DNA of 63,268 nucleotides from Bacteroidetes bacterium HGW-Bacteroidetes-4 (GTDB lineage Bacteria; Bacteroidota; Bacteroidia; Bacteroidales; SZUA-534): positions 1-63,268 of the forward strand of contig PHDD01000021.1 of assembly GCA_002840905.1 (NCBI GenBank), read 5' to 3'. Positions within the stretch are counted from its first letter, which is position 1. The number at the start of each line of letters is the position of its first letter. A program made the position numbers and the translations under genes. This document shows positions 43,745 to 53,034 of the stretch, piece by piece. Under the pieces are notes generated by a model, which had not been told where the DNA came from, did not search any database, and saw nothing but the letters and a program-made list of their open reading frames with translations.

Positions 43745-46700
43745 ATGTACAAAAAAATAATTTTTGGATTATTCATTTTTCTTACGATGGAAGCTGCTGC
43801 TCAAAATGCGAAACTTCACTTCCGCAATATTCCCATGCAACAGACCCTCGAAAAGAAAAATTCGCAAACGCAGCGGTTGCATATTAGCTTCCCTGAGGTT
43901 AAGTTCCAGCAGGTGGAAACCCATCGGGGCAATTTTAGTCAGATTGAAATACCCGGAACCTATCGCTCAGGTGCAGTGGGCGATCCGCAATTGGTGAGTT
44001 TTAATAAATTGCTTGTGGTACCCGTGGATGCTGAAATTTCCCTATCGGTAATCAGTTACCAAAGTAAAGAGTTTGATTTGTATCCGCTTACCCAAACCCG
44101 TCGTTTACTTCCCTATCAGCCCAGTTATCGAAAAAATGAGAATCCCGAAGAGAAAGAATTACGGATTAACGAAAAGGCCTATTCAAAAAATGTTTTTACA
44201 AAGCAGAAATTGGCTACCATCAATGATTTGGGTATTATGCGCGGGCTACGACTGGTTCAGGTTACGGTTAATCCGCTTCAATACAATCCGGGTAAAAACA
44301 AACTCAGGGTTCATAATCAAATAGTAATTGAGCTTACTACAAAAAATGAAAATATTTTGATAAGTGAACAAATACTAAGAACAACCCAATCGCCTTATTT
44401 TGATGCATTGTATCAGCAAGTCGGTTTGGAACCGGTAACAAAAAGCTTTCCGCTCACGGTGAATAATCCAGTGAGTTATTTGGTGGTGACACCACCTGAG
44501 TTTTTACCAGTTTTAGCACCTTTTATTGCATGGAAAACCCAAAAAGGTTTTGAAATGATAATCGGAAATACGGCAGAGATAGGAAGCAGTGTTAGCGAAA
44601 TAAAAAGCTGGATTCAAACGCAATATGCCGATACTTTAAACGGAAAAACCGCTCCAGCCTTTTTGCTTTTGGTAGGCGATGTGGCACAAATTCCGGCATC
44701 ACAAAACGGAATACAAACCTTAAAAGCAACCGATTTGTATTATGCTTCGGTCGATGGGGATATGTTTCCTGAGATGTTTTACGGGCGCTTTTCGGCCCAG
44801 GATACCACACAATTACGTGTGATGCTTGACAAAACCCTGATGTACGAGAAATACCAGTTTATTGACGATACGTATTTAAATCAGGCAACTTTAATAGCCG
44901 GAGCCGATGCAACCTGGAACCCAAAAGTAGCCCAACCCACCATTAATTACAGTACCGAAAACTATTTTAATACATCACAGGGTTTCGATAAAGTGAATGC
45001 CTATTTAACAAATTATACCGGATGTTACAACACCGAGCAGATTGGAGTGGGCATTCTTAATTATACTGCGCATTGTTCGCAAACCAGTTGGTCGTCGCCG
45101 TATTTGTCGGCTGCTACAGTTCAGAATTTTACCAATTCCGGAAAATACCCCATTGCTATTGGCAATTGTTGCACCTCAGGCGATTTTAGTATTTCAACCT
45201 GCATTGGCGAAGCTTTTCTTCGGGCTCCCTTTGGTGGCGCTGTGGCTTATTTGGGCAGTGTTCCCGATACCTATTGGTGGGAAGATTATTATTGGGCTGT
45301 GGGTGCTCATTATCCTATCGAAAATCAATATCCATCCATCAATTCGAGTGGAACAGGAATTTACGATGCACTGTTTATGCCCGACTATCAAAGTTTGGAT
45401 GCCATTGTATTTGCAGGAAACCTGGCCGTTACCGAAGCCATCAACCAGGCATATCCTACCGATGTGGGTTCGCTGTATTATTGGGAAGCGTACCATTGCC
45501 TGGGCGATCCTTCGTTACAACCCTATTTAACGCAAGGGAAAATTCCCACAGTGGAGCATGCAACTAAAGTAAACTGGGGTTCCGGTGAATTGGATGTTTT
45601 AGCAAATGCGGGAGCTTTGGTAGCACTTTCAAGCAAGGAGCAATTAATTGTTTCAGGTTTTGTTGATTCAACCGGAGCAATTGGGTTGCCTTATGCTTCT
45701 TTGCAGGCAGGCGATTCCTTGTTGCTTGTGGTTACTCAGGCCGGTTATAAACCCTATTTGACAAACATAGCCGTTTTACCTCCAGCAGCGTATTATCCTG
45801 ATGTTAGTATTTTGGTTCAGCACAATCAAAACGCTGTAGCCAATGCTGAAGTTACTTTCGAACAAAAGCAATTAATCACCGATAGTTCCGGATTGGTTGA
45901 ATTTGCTGATGTTGACACCGGATGGGTTCATCTCGAAGTTCGGCATCCTGATTTTATTGCTTATACCGATAGTTTGCATCTTGATTTTTCAGACACATTG
46001 CTGATTATCGAATTAAGTGTTTATCCCAATTTAACTTTTGTGGTTTCAGATAGTACAGGTTTTGTATCTAATGTTTCGGTTTCACTCGATACACTGAATC
46101 AACTTACCGATGCTTTAGGAAAGGCTGTTTTTTCGGGTGTTGAACCCGGGGTTCATCCTTATCGCATCGAAAAAACAGGCTATTATAAAATTCAGGAACA
46201 ACTTATGGTTCCTGAATCTTCAGTGGAAAAACCCGTGTTTTTGCGTGAGATTCCTGATCTTCAATTTGAAGTAATGTTTCAAAATCAACCGGTTGCAGAT
46301 GCCAAAATTGTAGTTAACCAGATGGAATATTATACCGATGCTTTGGGTAAGTTGTTACTTGAAGATGTTGGTGCAGGAACTTATACTTACGAAATATCAA
46401 AAGATGCTTATAGTACGGTAAAGGGGTCGGTCAAGGTGTTTTTAACAAACCAAGCGGTAAATGTGGAGCTACCCCGCTTGTCGCAAGTGCAGTTTACAGT
46501 ACGTTTTGCTGATTCACCGGTTCCTAATGTGCAAATTACCCTCGATACCATGGAACGCTTAACCGACAGCCAGGGAAATGCAATGTTTCCAACTTTGGTT
46601 TATGGAAAATATCCGTTTAAAGTACAAAAGGACAAGTTCCTTACTATTAGCGATTCTTTGCAGCTAGCCGATGATTTTTTCACAAAGGAAATTCTGCTCG

Positions 46701-47431
46701 AATTGGAAACCTTTACTGCATATTTTTACCTTACTGCAAATTCGCAGCCGCTGGCCGGAGCCAACATGCTATTGAATACCATAGAAGCGCTTAGCGATGA
46801 TGCAGGAAGTGTAGTTTTTGAAAAATTATTTCCCGATTCACTGTATCATTACCTTATTTCATGTCCTGGTTACGAAAGCTTTTCAGGAAGTTTTACCATG
46901 GGTAATTTTGATTTGATAACTAATTTAAGCCTCAATTTAACTACCTGTCAGGTAAATTTTGTGGTTTCCGATAAACAGGGTTTGTTACCCGGTGCTCTTA
47001 TTGATTTTGCCAGCCAACAAAAACCAACCAATAGTTTGGGCGAGGCGCTTTTTTCTGATGTGTTGCCTGCTGAATCGCTGGTTTATGTTGTACAAAAGGC
47101 TAACAGTCATTTGGCCGATACCGGAATAATCCATTTAAAAAACGATACTACGGTAACGGTTTTACTTTCGGTGTTGGAAATTTATGAAGAAACAGATAGT
47201 TCTCTGGAGCTTTTCCCGAATCCGACTTCAGGAAAGTTTTTTGTACATTGGGACAACGCACCGCAACCATTTTCTGTTAAAGTATATTCTAATTCAGGGG
47301 TTTTACTAAAAAGTTTTGAAGAAATTAATCATCAGTTGGAACTTGATCTAACGGAATTCGATACCGGAATTTATCATTTGCAAATTCAGTTAGGCAAATA
47401 CAAAACGGTTAAACGGGTTCTAAAAAAGTAA
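43745..47431 (+). CDS. Gingipain-like C25 cysteine protease with tandem beta-repeats and T9SS sorting domain
   Basis: A 1228-residue paralog of the preceding protein. Signal peptide (ends AAAQ), prodomain, C25 domain with His443 in NYTAHCSQ and Cys476 in IGNCCTSGDF; the active-site numbering is identical to the neighbour's. The region about 690-1130 consists of six repeats of roughly 70-75 residues, each with a strand like FEVMFQNQPVADAKI and the turn YTDALGKLLLEDV, the carboxypeptidase-regulatory/PEGA-like pattern. It ends with a type A T9SS signal (FPNPTSGKFF, GIYHLQIQ). It lacks the CUB domain. The stalk probably lifts the protease away from the surface. Confidence 0.9.
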   Translation: MYKKIIFGLFIFLTMEAAAQNAKLHFRNIPMQQTLEKKNSQTQRLHISFPEVKFQQVETHRGNFSQIEIPGTYRSGAVGDPQLVSFNKLLVVPVDAEISLSVISYQSKEFDLYPLTQTRRLLPYQPSYRKNENPEEKELRINEKAYSKNVFTKQKLATINDLGIMRGLRLVQVTVNPLQYNPGKNKLRVHNQIVIELTTKNENILISEQILRTTQSPYFDALYQQVGLEPVTKSFPLTVNNPVSYLVVTPPEFLPVLAPFIAWKTQKGFEMIIGNTAEIGSSVSEIKSWIQTQYADTLNGKTAPAFLLLVGDVAQIPASQNGIQTLKATDLYYASVDGDMFPEMFYGRFSAQDTTQLRVMLDKTLMYEKYQFIDDTYLNQATLIAGADATWNPKVAQPTINYSTENYFNTSQGFDKVNAYLTNYTGCYNTEQIGVGILNYTAHCSQTSWSSPYLSAATVQNFTNSGKYPIAIGNCCTSGDFSISTCIGEAFLRAPFGGAVAYLGSVPDTYWWEDYYWAVGAHYPIENQYPSINSSGTGIYDALFMPDYQSLDAIVFAGNLAVTEAINQAYPTDVGSLYYWEAYHCLGDPSLQPYLTQGKIPTVEHATKVNWGSGELDVLANAGALVALSSKEQLIVSGFVDSTGAIGLPYASLQAGDSLLLVVTQAGYKPYLTNIAVLPPAAYYPDVSILVQHNQNAVANAEVTFEQKQLITDSSGLVEFADVDTGWVHLEVRHPDFIAYTDSLHLDFSDTLLIIELSVYPNLTFVVSDSTGFVSNVSVSLDTLNQLTDALGKAVFSGVEPGVHPYRIEKTGYYKIQEQLMVPESSVEKPVFLREIPDLQFEVMFQNQPVADAKIVVNQMEYYTDALGKLLLEDVGAGTYTYEISKDAYSTVKGSVKVFLTNQAVNVELPRLSQVQFTVRFADSPVPNVQITLDTMERLTDSQGNAMFPTLVYGKYPFKVQKDKFLTISDSLQLADDFFTKEILLELETFTAYFYLTANSQPLAGANMLLNTIEALSDDAGSVVFEKLFPDSLYHYLISCPGYESFSGSFTMGNFDLITNLSLNLTTCQVNFVVSDKQGLLPGALIDFASQQKPTNSLGEALFSDVLPAESLVYVVQKANSHLADTGIIHLKNDTTVTVLLSVLEIYEETDSSLELFPNPTSGKFFVHWDNAPQPFSVKVYSNSGVLLKSFEEINHQLELDLTEFDTGIYHLQIQLGKYKTVKRVLKK

Positions 47432-47457
47432 TAGTGTTAGCTCATGAATTACTTCAA

Positions 47458-48216
47458 TTAAATTTCACTTAAAGCTTTAATCAACGACTCCTTTTTCCGG
47501 GTCGAAACCGGAACGCTTACTTCATCCTTCATTATTAAAGTTCCGCCATCTGCCTTATCGAGACGTACAACATGGTTCAGATTTACCAGATGCGACTGAT
47601 GCACCCTAAAGAATTGAAATTCGCTGAGCAAATCGTCGTATTCTTTTAAGGTTCGTGAAACCAAAACCGGCTTTTGATTGGTTAAAAAGAATTTGGTGTA
47701 ATTACCGGTAGCTTCGCAACGCAGAATATCGTGAATGTTAACAAGAAAGATACTTTCAGCGGTTTTTAGGATTATTTTTTTTGAATCCTTTTTTATGCTT
47801 TTAAGGTTGTCGAGCAGTTGCGATAATTGTTCTTTTTCTGTTTCCAGTGAATGTTTTACACGGTCAACCGAAGTTATCAGTTCATCCGGATCGAGAGGTT
47901 TCAATAAATAATCGATGGCGCTAAAGCGAAAAGCTTTTACGGCATACTCGTCGTAAGCGGTTAAAAATATCAGGGCAAAGCGTTTTTTTTCGATGCGGTT
48001 TAGCAAGTCGAAACCGGTTCCGTCGGGCATTTTAATATCGAGAAAAACCAAATCGGGTTGCAGCGTTTTAATTTGCTGAATTCCACTAATTACACTGTTT
48101 GCTTCGCCAATAAGTTCCAATTCGGGACAATAAATGGCCAGCATTTCTTTAATGGTTTCACGTGCGCGATCTTCGTCATCTACGATTAGTGTAGTAATTT
48201 TTGCGTTTGATTCCAT
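47458..48216 (-). CDS. LytTR-type response regulator
   Basis: A 252-residue regulator: receiver domain (about 7-125) with the phosphorylation site Asp60 in LVFLDIKMPDG, acidic pair at DDED and the conserved Lys in YLLKPLD. A LytTR DNA-binding domain follows (about 150-250) with ILRCEATGNYTKFFL and FFRVHQSHLVNLNHVVRLDK. It lies 2 bp behind the giant sensor kinase gene, so the two form a LytS/LytR-type two-component system. The converging protease genes end 26 bp away and are possible targets, though adjacency is the only evidence. Confidence 0.92.
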   Translation of the reverse strand: MESNAKITTLIVDDEDRARETIKEMLAIYCPELELIGEANSVISGIQQIKTLQPDLVFLDIKMPDGTGFDLLNRIEKKRFALIFLTAYDEYAVKAFRFSAIDYLLKPLDPDELITSVDRVKHSLETEKEQLSQLLDNLKSIKKDSKKIILKTAESIFLVNIHDILRCEATGNYTKFFLTNQKPVLVSRTLKEYDDLLSEFQFFRVHQSHLVNLNHVVRLDKADGGTLIMKDEVSVPVSTRKKESLIKALSEI

Positions 48217-48218
48217 TT

Positions 48219-51200
48219 TTATAATTTTTTGTAAGGTATTTTCATAGCTATACGTGTTCCGTGCATTAATTGGTTCAAGTCAGATAAATCGGTTAATTCA
48301 ATATCAAAAGTAAGTTTTTTTGTGCTAAAATTGGCAAGTCGTTCACGTGTAATGGTTAAAGCAAGTGAATGGTGTTTCTTGTTTTTCGACTTTTCAATAC
48401 TTTGTTTAAATCCAACGCCGTTGTCTTCAATGTTTATTAATACAAAATTGGGCAAAACCTGGTAATTTATTTTAATTATTCCCGGATACGAGATTCCTTT
48501 GAATCCGTGTTCAATGGCGTTTTCAATAAAAGGCTGAGCCATCATGGGTGGAATGGCAATGGTTTCGGTATCAATGTTATCGATACATTGAATAGAACAA
48601 TCGAACGAATTGTTAAAACGGAGCCGTTGTAATTCAGTGTAATACACCAGGGTTTCAATTTCCTGATTCAAAGGAATAAATTCATGACGGGTATTTTGCA
48701 GGAACAAACGCATGAGCTTGGCAAATTTTGACAAATACCGGCCGGCTTCTTTAGCCTCATTTTTGAAAATAAAACTTTGAATGGCAATAAGTGCATTAAA
48801 CACAAAATGGGGATCCATCTCCGAACGCAACAATGTTTGCTCCAGTTTCATCGATTTCTCACGCAAAACAAATTGTTTTATTCGTTGTCGGTAAATAAAC
48901 AGTAAGACAGCCATAACTGCTAAAACTTCAAGCAGAATAAACCAGGTTCGTTGCCAGTAAGGAGGCAGTATAGATATTGCAATGCTTGTCGATGGGCTTC
49001 CTTTTTGTATTCCCTGTTGCGTGTTCACTTCAAAGATATATCTACCGGGTGCTATGTTTGTGTACGAAGCCTGATTGCTCTGAGTGGCAACCCAATTTTC
49101 ATCGATTCCTACCAGCCTATAATAGAACCGGGTATTTTGCACCATAAAATCGAAATTTGAGAATTCCAGCGTAAAAAAGTTCTCTTTGTAACTTAGTACA
49201 ATTTCTTCCTGAGCTGAAAAATCAATTTTCCGAACCTTATCAAAAACATAAAAACCTGTAAGTCCCATTTTTTCAACAGGCGAAAAAGTTTGAATTTGTT
49301 CGGGCGAAAAAACATAGAAGCCATTTTCGCTGCCAATAAGTACTTTATTGTTTTTTAGTGTTAAAATGGCATCGGTAAAATGTTCGGGTTCAAGCCCGTA
49401 ATTTGATCCGAATGACTTGAATTTATTTGCTTTGTAATTGTATTTTACCAGGCTTTCGGGCGTAGTAATCCAAATTATTGAGTCGTTTGAACCCGTAATT
49501 CCAAGTATTTTGTCCGATGACAAACCCATGTTTTTTGTGAGATGCCGAAATTGTTTTTTTTTGTAGTCATAAATATTTATACCTGTTCCGCCAACAAATA
49601 AAATACTGTCGGGGCTTTGGTATATACACGATGCATGATTTCCCCAAAATTTCAGTGAATCGCCGGGTTGGTTACTATAGTGTTTTATGGTATATTGGTT
49701 GGTATCAATTTGGTTTAATCCATTGTTGGTGGTACCTACCCAAATAAAACCATGTACATCTTCGAAAATAAATTGTACCAGGTGAGAACTTAATTGGTGT
49801 TTGTTAAATTGGTTGTAAGGTGTTAATGTGTTATTTTGGGTATTGAAAAGCATCAATCCCTGGTTGGTGCCTAAATACAGGCTGTCGGAATTCCAAAAAA
49901 AGAGTTGTTTTATTTCCAGATGACTGGTTTGTTTTATGGTGTTTACTTCGTTCAAAGAAAGGTCAATCGAAACCAAACCCCGGTTGGTTCCCAACCAAAC
50001 CAACGAAGATGCTGTTTGTGGTTCTGAACAAAAAACATAGTTTCCGGGTAAGTTCTTATCCTGACTACAGTTTTGACAATAATGTGTTATTTTGTTGGTT
50101 GAACGATTGATTACATACAATCCCTGGTTGGTTGCAAGATAGAGGTTCCCCAGTCTATCGGCATTAAGGGTATTAATTTCTGTTTTAACGGAATTAATGG
50201 CTGAAGGCAGAATCGTAAATTTTTTTTCATTCAGATTGTAATGCCAGAAATTATTGTTTGTGTTAATATACATGTCCTGATTTTGCACAATAAAAAGTTG
50301 TTTTATTTGATTTAGCTTTAATTGTGCAGGAAGGTTTTTGGGTGTGAGCACTTCACTTACTTGATGGGAGTTGTTGTTATAATAGTTTATTTGCTTGTTT
50401 GTAGCAAAATAGAAATTACCAGCTGAGTCGGGATTAGAAATGCAGCGCGCTGTCTGTAATTGTGCATCGGCAATTTGCAATTTTTCATTTTTCCATTGGT
50501 AAATACTTTGTTCCGATAAAAAATAGAAAGAAGCACTGTCGTTTGAAACCATAAAATCAATAGCTCCAAAATTGACTGGAGTTTCAAAGGCTTTTTTGGT
50601 GGCTTTCCACTCCGGAAAAACAAATAAACGATCTTTTTCATAAAAGCTTTCGAATTCCAATGTAGCAGGATTAAAGCGATGTAAAATTCCGTAATAATAA
50701 TTCATCCATAAATACGTACCATCGCTTATTAAATGGTTAATGGGACGGGTTGCCGGAGATTCGTACAAACGAAGGCTGTATAGTTCAAAACTGAGAGTTT
50801 TACGGTTAAAAAAGTGCACCCCCGATGAGCCCCAGAATCCTACCCAAAGCCTGTCTTTAGCATCTTCGTAAAAAGCATTGTACCAATCGCTTTTTAAACT
50901 ACTGTAATCCAAGGCATGCCGATAAAATTTATTGGTTTCGGGCTGATAGCTATAAAATCCCTCGCCCGACCACAAGCCGAAATACAGGGTTCCCTGCGAA
51001 TCTTCAAAAATGGTGGATACTCTTTTATCAGGAAACGAAGCCTGGAAGTTACTGAAATCGTACGAATCGGGATTCCAGCGATGAACACCTTTTCCCATGG
51101 TTCCAATCCAAACCTGGTCTTTACTGTCCTGAAAAAAACAGGATACGTGATTCGATAAAAGGCTATGGTTGATTCCAGGAACGCTTCGGTAATGACGAAA

Positions 51201-52286
51201 CTGGTTGGCTGACGGTTGTAAAACTGAAATTCCTTTATTGGTACCGGTCCATAAATTACCCGAACGATCGGTAAAAAGACAGTTTATATGATTGTTTATA
51301 ATGGTATGCGCCAGATAAATGTTGTTCTGAAATCGGATAAAATGGTTTTGATTGATAAGATATTTATAAAGGCCGTTTCCTGTAGCCAGCCAAAGGGTAG
51401 TGTCGGTATCGCTTAGTATTTCAAAAGTTGAGGCAGGAAGCTTTTTTGAAAATGTGTCCTTGTTTTTAAAATATCGATAAAAGCCGTCGGTACCGCTTAT
51501 CCAGATTCTGTTTTTTGCATCCTGATAGATGCAGGCCACGTCGTTGTCTCTTTTCTTTTGTGGATTGTTATTATCGGCCTTAAGCAGTTTCATGGTGTTT
51601 AGTGTGGTATCGAATTGGTAGGGACCAAAGTCTCTTCCACCAAGCCATAGGGTTCCTTCGTTATCTATGGTTAATGCATGGTAATCGTAATAATCAGTCG
51701 ACGAAGCGTCGTGTTTAAAGAAACTTACATTTTTTGAGTTTAGTTCAATTTTGTTCAGCACACCATCATTGGTTTCTACCCATAATAGGTTTGATGCATC
51801 TTGCGTGAGAATTTTTCGGACATGCGCGTGACTAATTCCTTTTTTATTTTGGTTCTGAACCGGAAATCGCACAAAGTGTTCCTTTTCGCGGTCGTAGCAA
51901 TTCAGTCCATTTTTGGTTCCTACCCATAAATTATTACGTTCATCAACGCAAAGCGAAGTGATGTAATTATCGGAGATGGAAAGACTGTCGTTAGTATGGT
52001 TTAGGAACGAAATAAACCGATAACCATCGAAGCGGTTTAAGCCATTATTGGTTGCAATCCAGATAAATCCACATTGGTCTTGAACAATATCCAGAATTTT
52101 GTTACTGCTTAATCCATGTTGCCGGGTATAGTTGGTAAATTGGGTATAGTAATCGTTACTATACGAAGCAACAGAGCTGTTTTGTCCCGATAAGGATAAC
52201 AAAGCATAAAAAATTAAGGCAGTAAACAGGACACCTTTTTTAATCAGATTGCAACTGACTATGCTATTTCGCTTAACAATAAACAA
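48219..52286 (-). CDS. Giant propeller sensor with LytS-type histidine kinase
   Basis: A 1355-residue membrane sensor: signal peptide (ends LSGQ), two-component-regulator propeller repeats (about 45-1000, many copies of WIATNNGLNRFD-like and WVGTTNNGLNQI-like blades), Y_Y_Y domain (about 1010-1080), a transmembrane helix (about 1090-1112), a His_kinase domain with His1160 in MDPHFVFNALIAIQ, and HATPase_c (IENAIEHGF, EDNGVGF). Unlike hybrid PUL sensors it has no receiver or HTH; the partner is the LytTR regulator behind it. Only a TTG (52286) gives a full signal peptide. An out-of-frame ATG 7 bp upstream opens a 6-codon frame. Confidence 0.9.
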   Translation of the reverse strand: MFIVKRNSIVSCNLIKKGVLFTALIFYALLSLSGQNSSVASYSNDYYTQFTNYTRQHGLSSNKILDIVQDQCGFIWIATNNGLNRFDGYRFISFLNHTNDSLSISDNYITSLCVDERNNLWVGTKNGLNCYDREKEHFVRFPVQNQNKKGISHAHVRKILTQDASNLLWVETNDGVLNKIELNSKNVSFFKHDASSTDYYDYHALTIDNEGTLWLGGRDFGPYQFDTTLNTMKLLKADNNNPQKKRDNDVACIYQDAKNRIWISGTDGFYRYFKNKDTFSKKLPASTFEILSDTDTTLWLATGNGLYKYLINQNHFIRFQNNIYLAHTIINNHINCLFTDRSGNLWTGTNKGISVLQPSANQFRHYRSVPGINHSLLSNHVSCFFQDSKDQVWIGTMGKGVHRWNPDSYDFSNFQASFPDKRVSTIFEDSQGTLYFGLWSGEGFYSYQPETNKFYRHALDYSSLKSDWYNAFYEDAKDRLWVGFWGSSGVHFFNRKTLSFELYSLRLYESPATRPINHLISDGTYLWMNYYYGILHRFNPATLEFESFYEKDRLFVFPEWKATKKAFETPVNFGAIDFMVSNDSASFYFLSEQSIYQWKNEKLQIADAQLQTARCISNPDSAGNFYFATNKQINYYNNNSHQVSEVLTPKNLPAQLKLNQIKQLFIVQNQDMYINTNNNFWHYNLNEKKFTILPSAINSVKTEINTLNADRLGNLYLATNQGLYVINRSTNKITHYCQNCSQDKNLPGNYVFCSEPQTASSLVWLGTNRGLVSIDLSLNEVNTIKQTSHLEIKQLFFWNSDSLYLGTNQGLMLFNTQNNTLTPYNQFNKHQLSSHLVQFIFEDVHGFIWVGTTNNGLNQIDTNQYTIKHYSNQPGDSLKFWGNHASCIYQSPDSILFVGGTGINIYDYKKKQFRHLTKNMGLSSDKILGITGSNDSIIWITTPESLVKYNYKANKFKSFGSNYGLEPEHFTDAILTLKNNKVLIGSENGFYVFSPEQIQTFSPVEKMGLTGFYVFDKVRKIDFSAQEEIVLSYKENFFTLEFSNFDFMVQNTRFYYRLVGIDENWVATQSNQASYTNIAPGRYIFEVNTQQGIQKGSPSTSIAISILPPYWQRTWFILLEVLAVMAVLLFIYRQRIKQFVLREKSMKLEQTLLRSEMDPHFVFNALIAIQSFIFKNEAKEAGRYLSKFAKLMRLFLQNTRHEFIPLNQEIETLVYYTELQRLRFNNSFDCSIQCIDNIDTETIAIPPMMAQPFIENAIEHGFKGISYPGIIKINYQVLPNFVLINIEDNGVGFKQSIEKSKNKKHHSLALTITRERLANFSTKKLTFDIELTDLSDLNQLMHGTRIAMKIPYKKL

Positions 52287-52482
52287 ATGACATTAAAAAT
52301 TACAATTCAACAAAAATAATATAGGTTAGCATCGTTTTTTTTGGTTTTAAGGACAGGTTTCTCAAATCTACATATTTTAAGCTGAATTGCAAATCCTAGT
52401 TATTAAAACGCACTTAATCATTATAAAATAGCATTCAATAGTTTGAACAAACTAAAGAGGATATATTATTTTACCTTGCAGT
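52287..52482. promoter_or_regulatory. Divergent intergenic region between the sensor and LytTR genes
   Basis: A 196-bp AT-rich spacer between divergent genes. I see no clear TAnnTTTG box; TATTATTTTAC near 52464-52474 is the closest plus-strand match. Promoters for both genes must lie here. Confidence 0.3.
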
Positions 52483-52869
52483 ATGAATGCTAAGGAAAAA
52501 AAATACGATATCTATACCTATTCCGGCGAAATGCTAACACCCGATACAATTATCAGGATTGAAGAGATTGAAGATGATACCTATATCATTCATTCAGGCG
52601 GAAAAGTGTCCAAATCGGTTTTATCCATCGACACGCTGGAGTGGGAATTACCCAAAAATAATTTTTTACGGGTGCATCCCAAACACCTGATAAACGAAAC
52701 CTACATCAATAAAATATATAAAGAAAATACCAACTGGATAGAACTGAACAATGGCGATAAAATTCCTTTTTCCTTTACACTATTGGAAAACCTTGGGTAT
52801 TTTTCAAAGCGCACTTCATTTATTAATCGAATACTAAACAGGTTCCGTTTACAAAACACAAACACCTGA
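52483..52869 (+). CDS. Stand-alone LytTR DNA-binding protein
   Basis: A 128-residue protein that is little more than a LytTR domain (about 20-115): IIRIEEIEDDTYIIHSGG, FLRVHPKHLINETYINKIYKEN, IPFSFTLLENL. There is no receiver domain, so it cannot be phosphorylated in the usual way. It may compete with or assist the two-component regulator encoded 4.3 kb away, whose LytTR domain has the related FFRVHQSHLVNL segment. It lies divergent from the giant sensor gene. The C-terminal 15 residues are basic and unrelated to the domain. Confidence 0.8.
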   Translation: MNAKEKKYDIYTYSGEMLTPDTIIRIEEIEDDTYIIHSGGKVSKSVLSIDTLEWELPKNNFLRVHPKHLINETYINKIYKENTNWIELNNGDKIPFSFTLLENLGYFSKRTSFINRILNRFRLQNTNT

Positions 52870-53034
52870 TAAACAGTTGTTTGTTAATTAAAAGAGTTGG
52901 TGTTTCTTAACAAAAAACTTGCCTTTTTTTGTTGTAAAAGCATAAAAAAATTCAGTTAATAATTAATTGGCTATTAAATATTTGTAACTTTAGCTTTTTA
53001 ATTAATAACCCTTTTTTTGACTGAAGTAGTGACT

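Noticed and set aside
39610-47431. PorU sortase identity for either C25 protein
   Set aside because: PorU is usually followed by porV and lacks the CUB or PEGA-like stalks and type A sorting signal seen here. These look like cargo.
48219-52286. Hybrid two-component system (HTCS) of a sugar locus
   Set aside because: It has the propeller and Y_Y_Y parts but no receiver or AraC-type HTH; the kinase is LytS-type with a separate regulator, next to protease rather than sugar genes.
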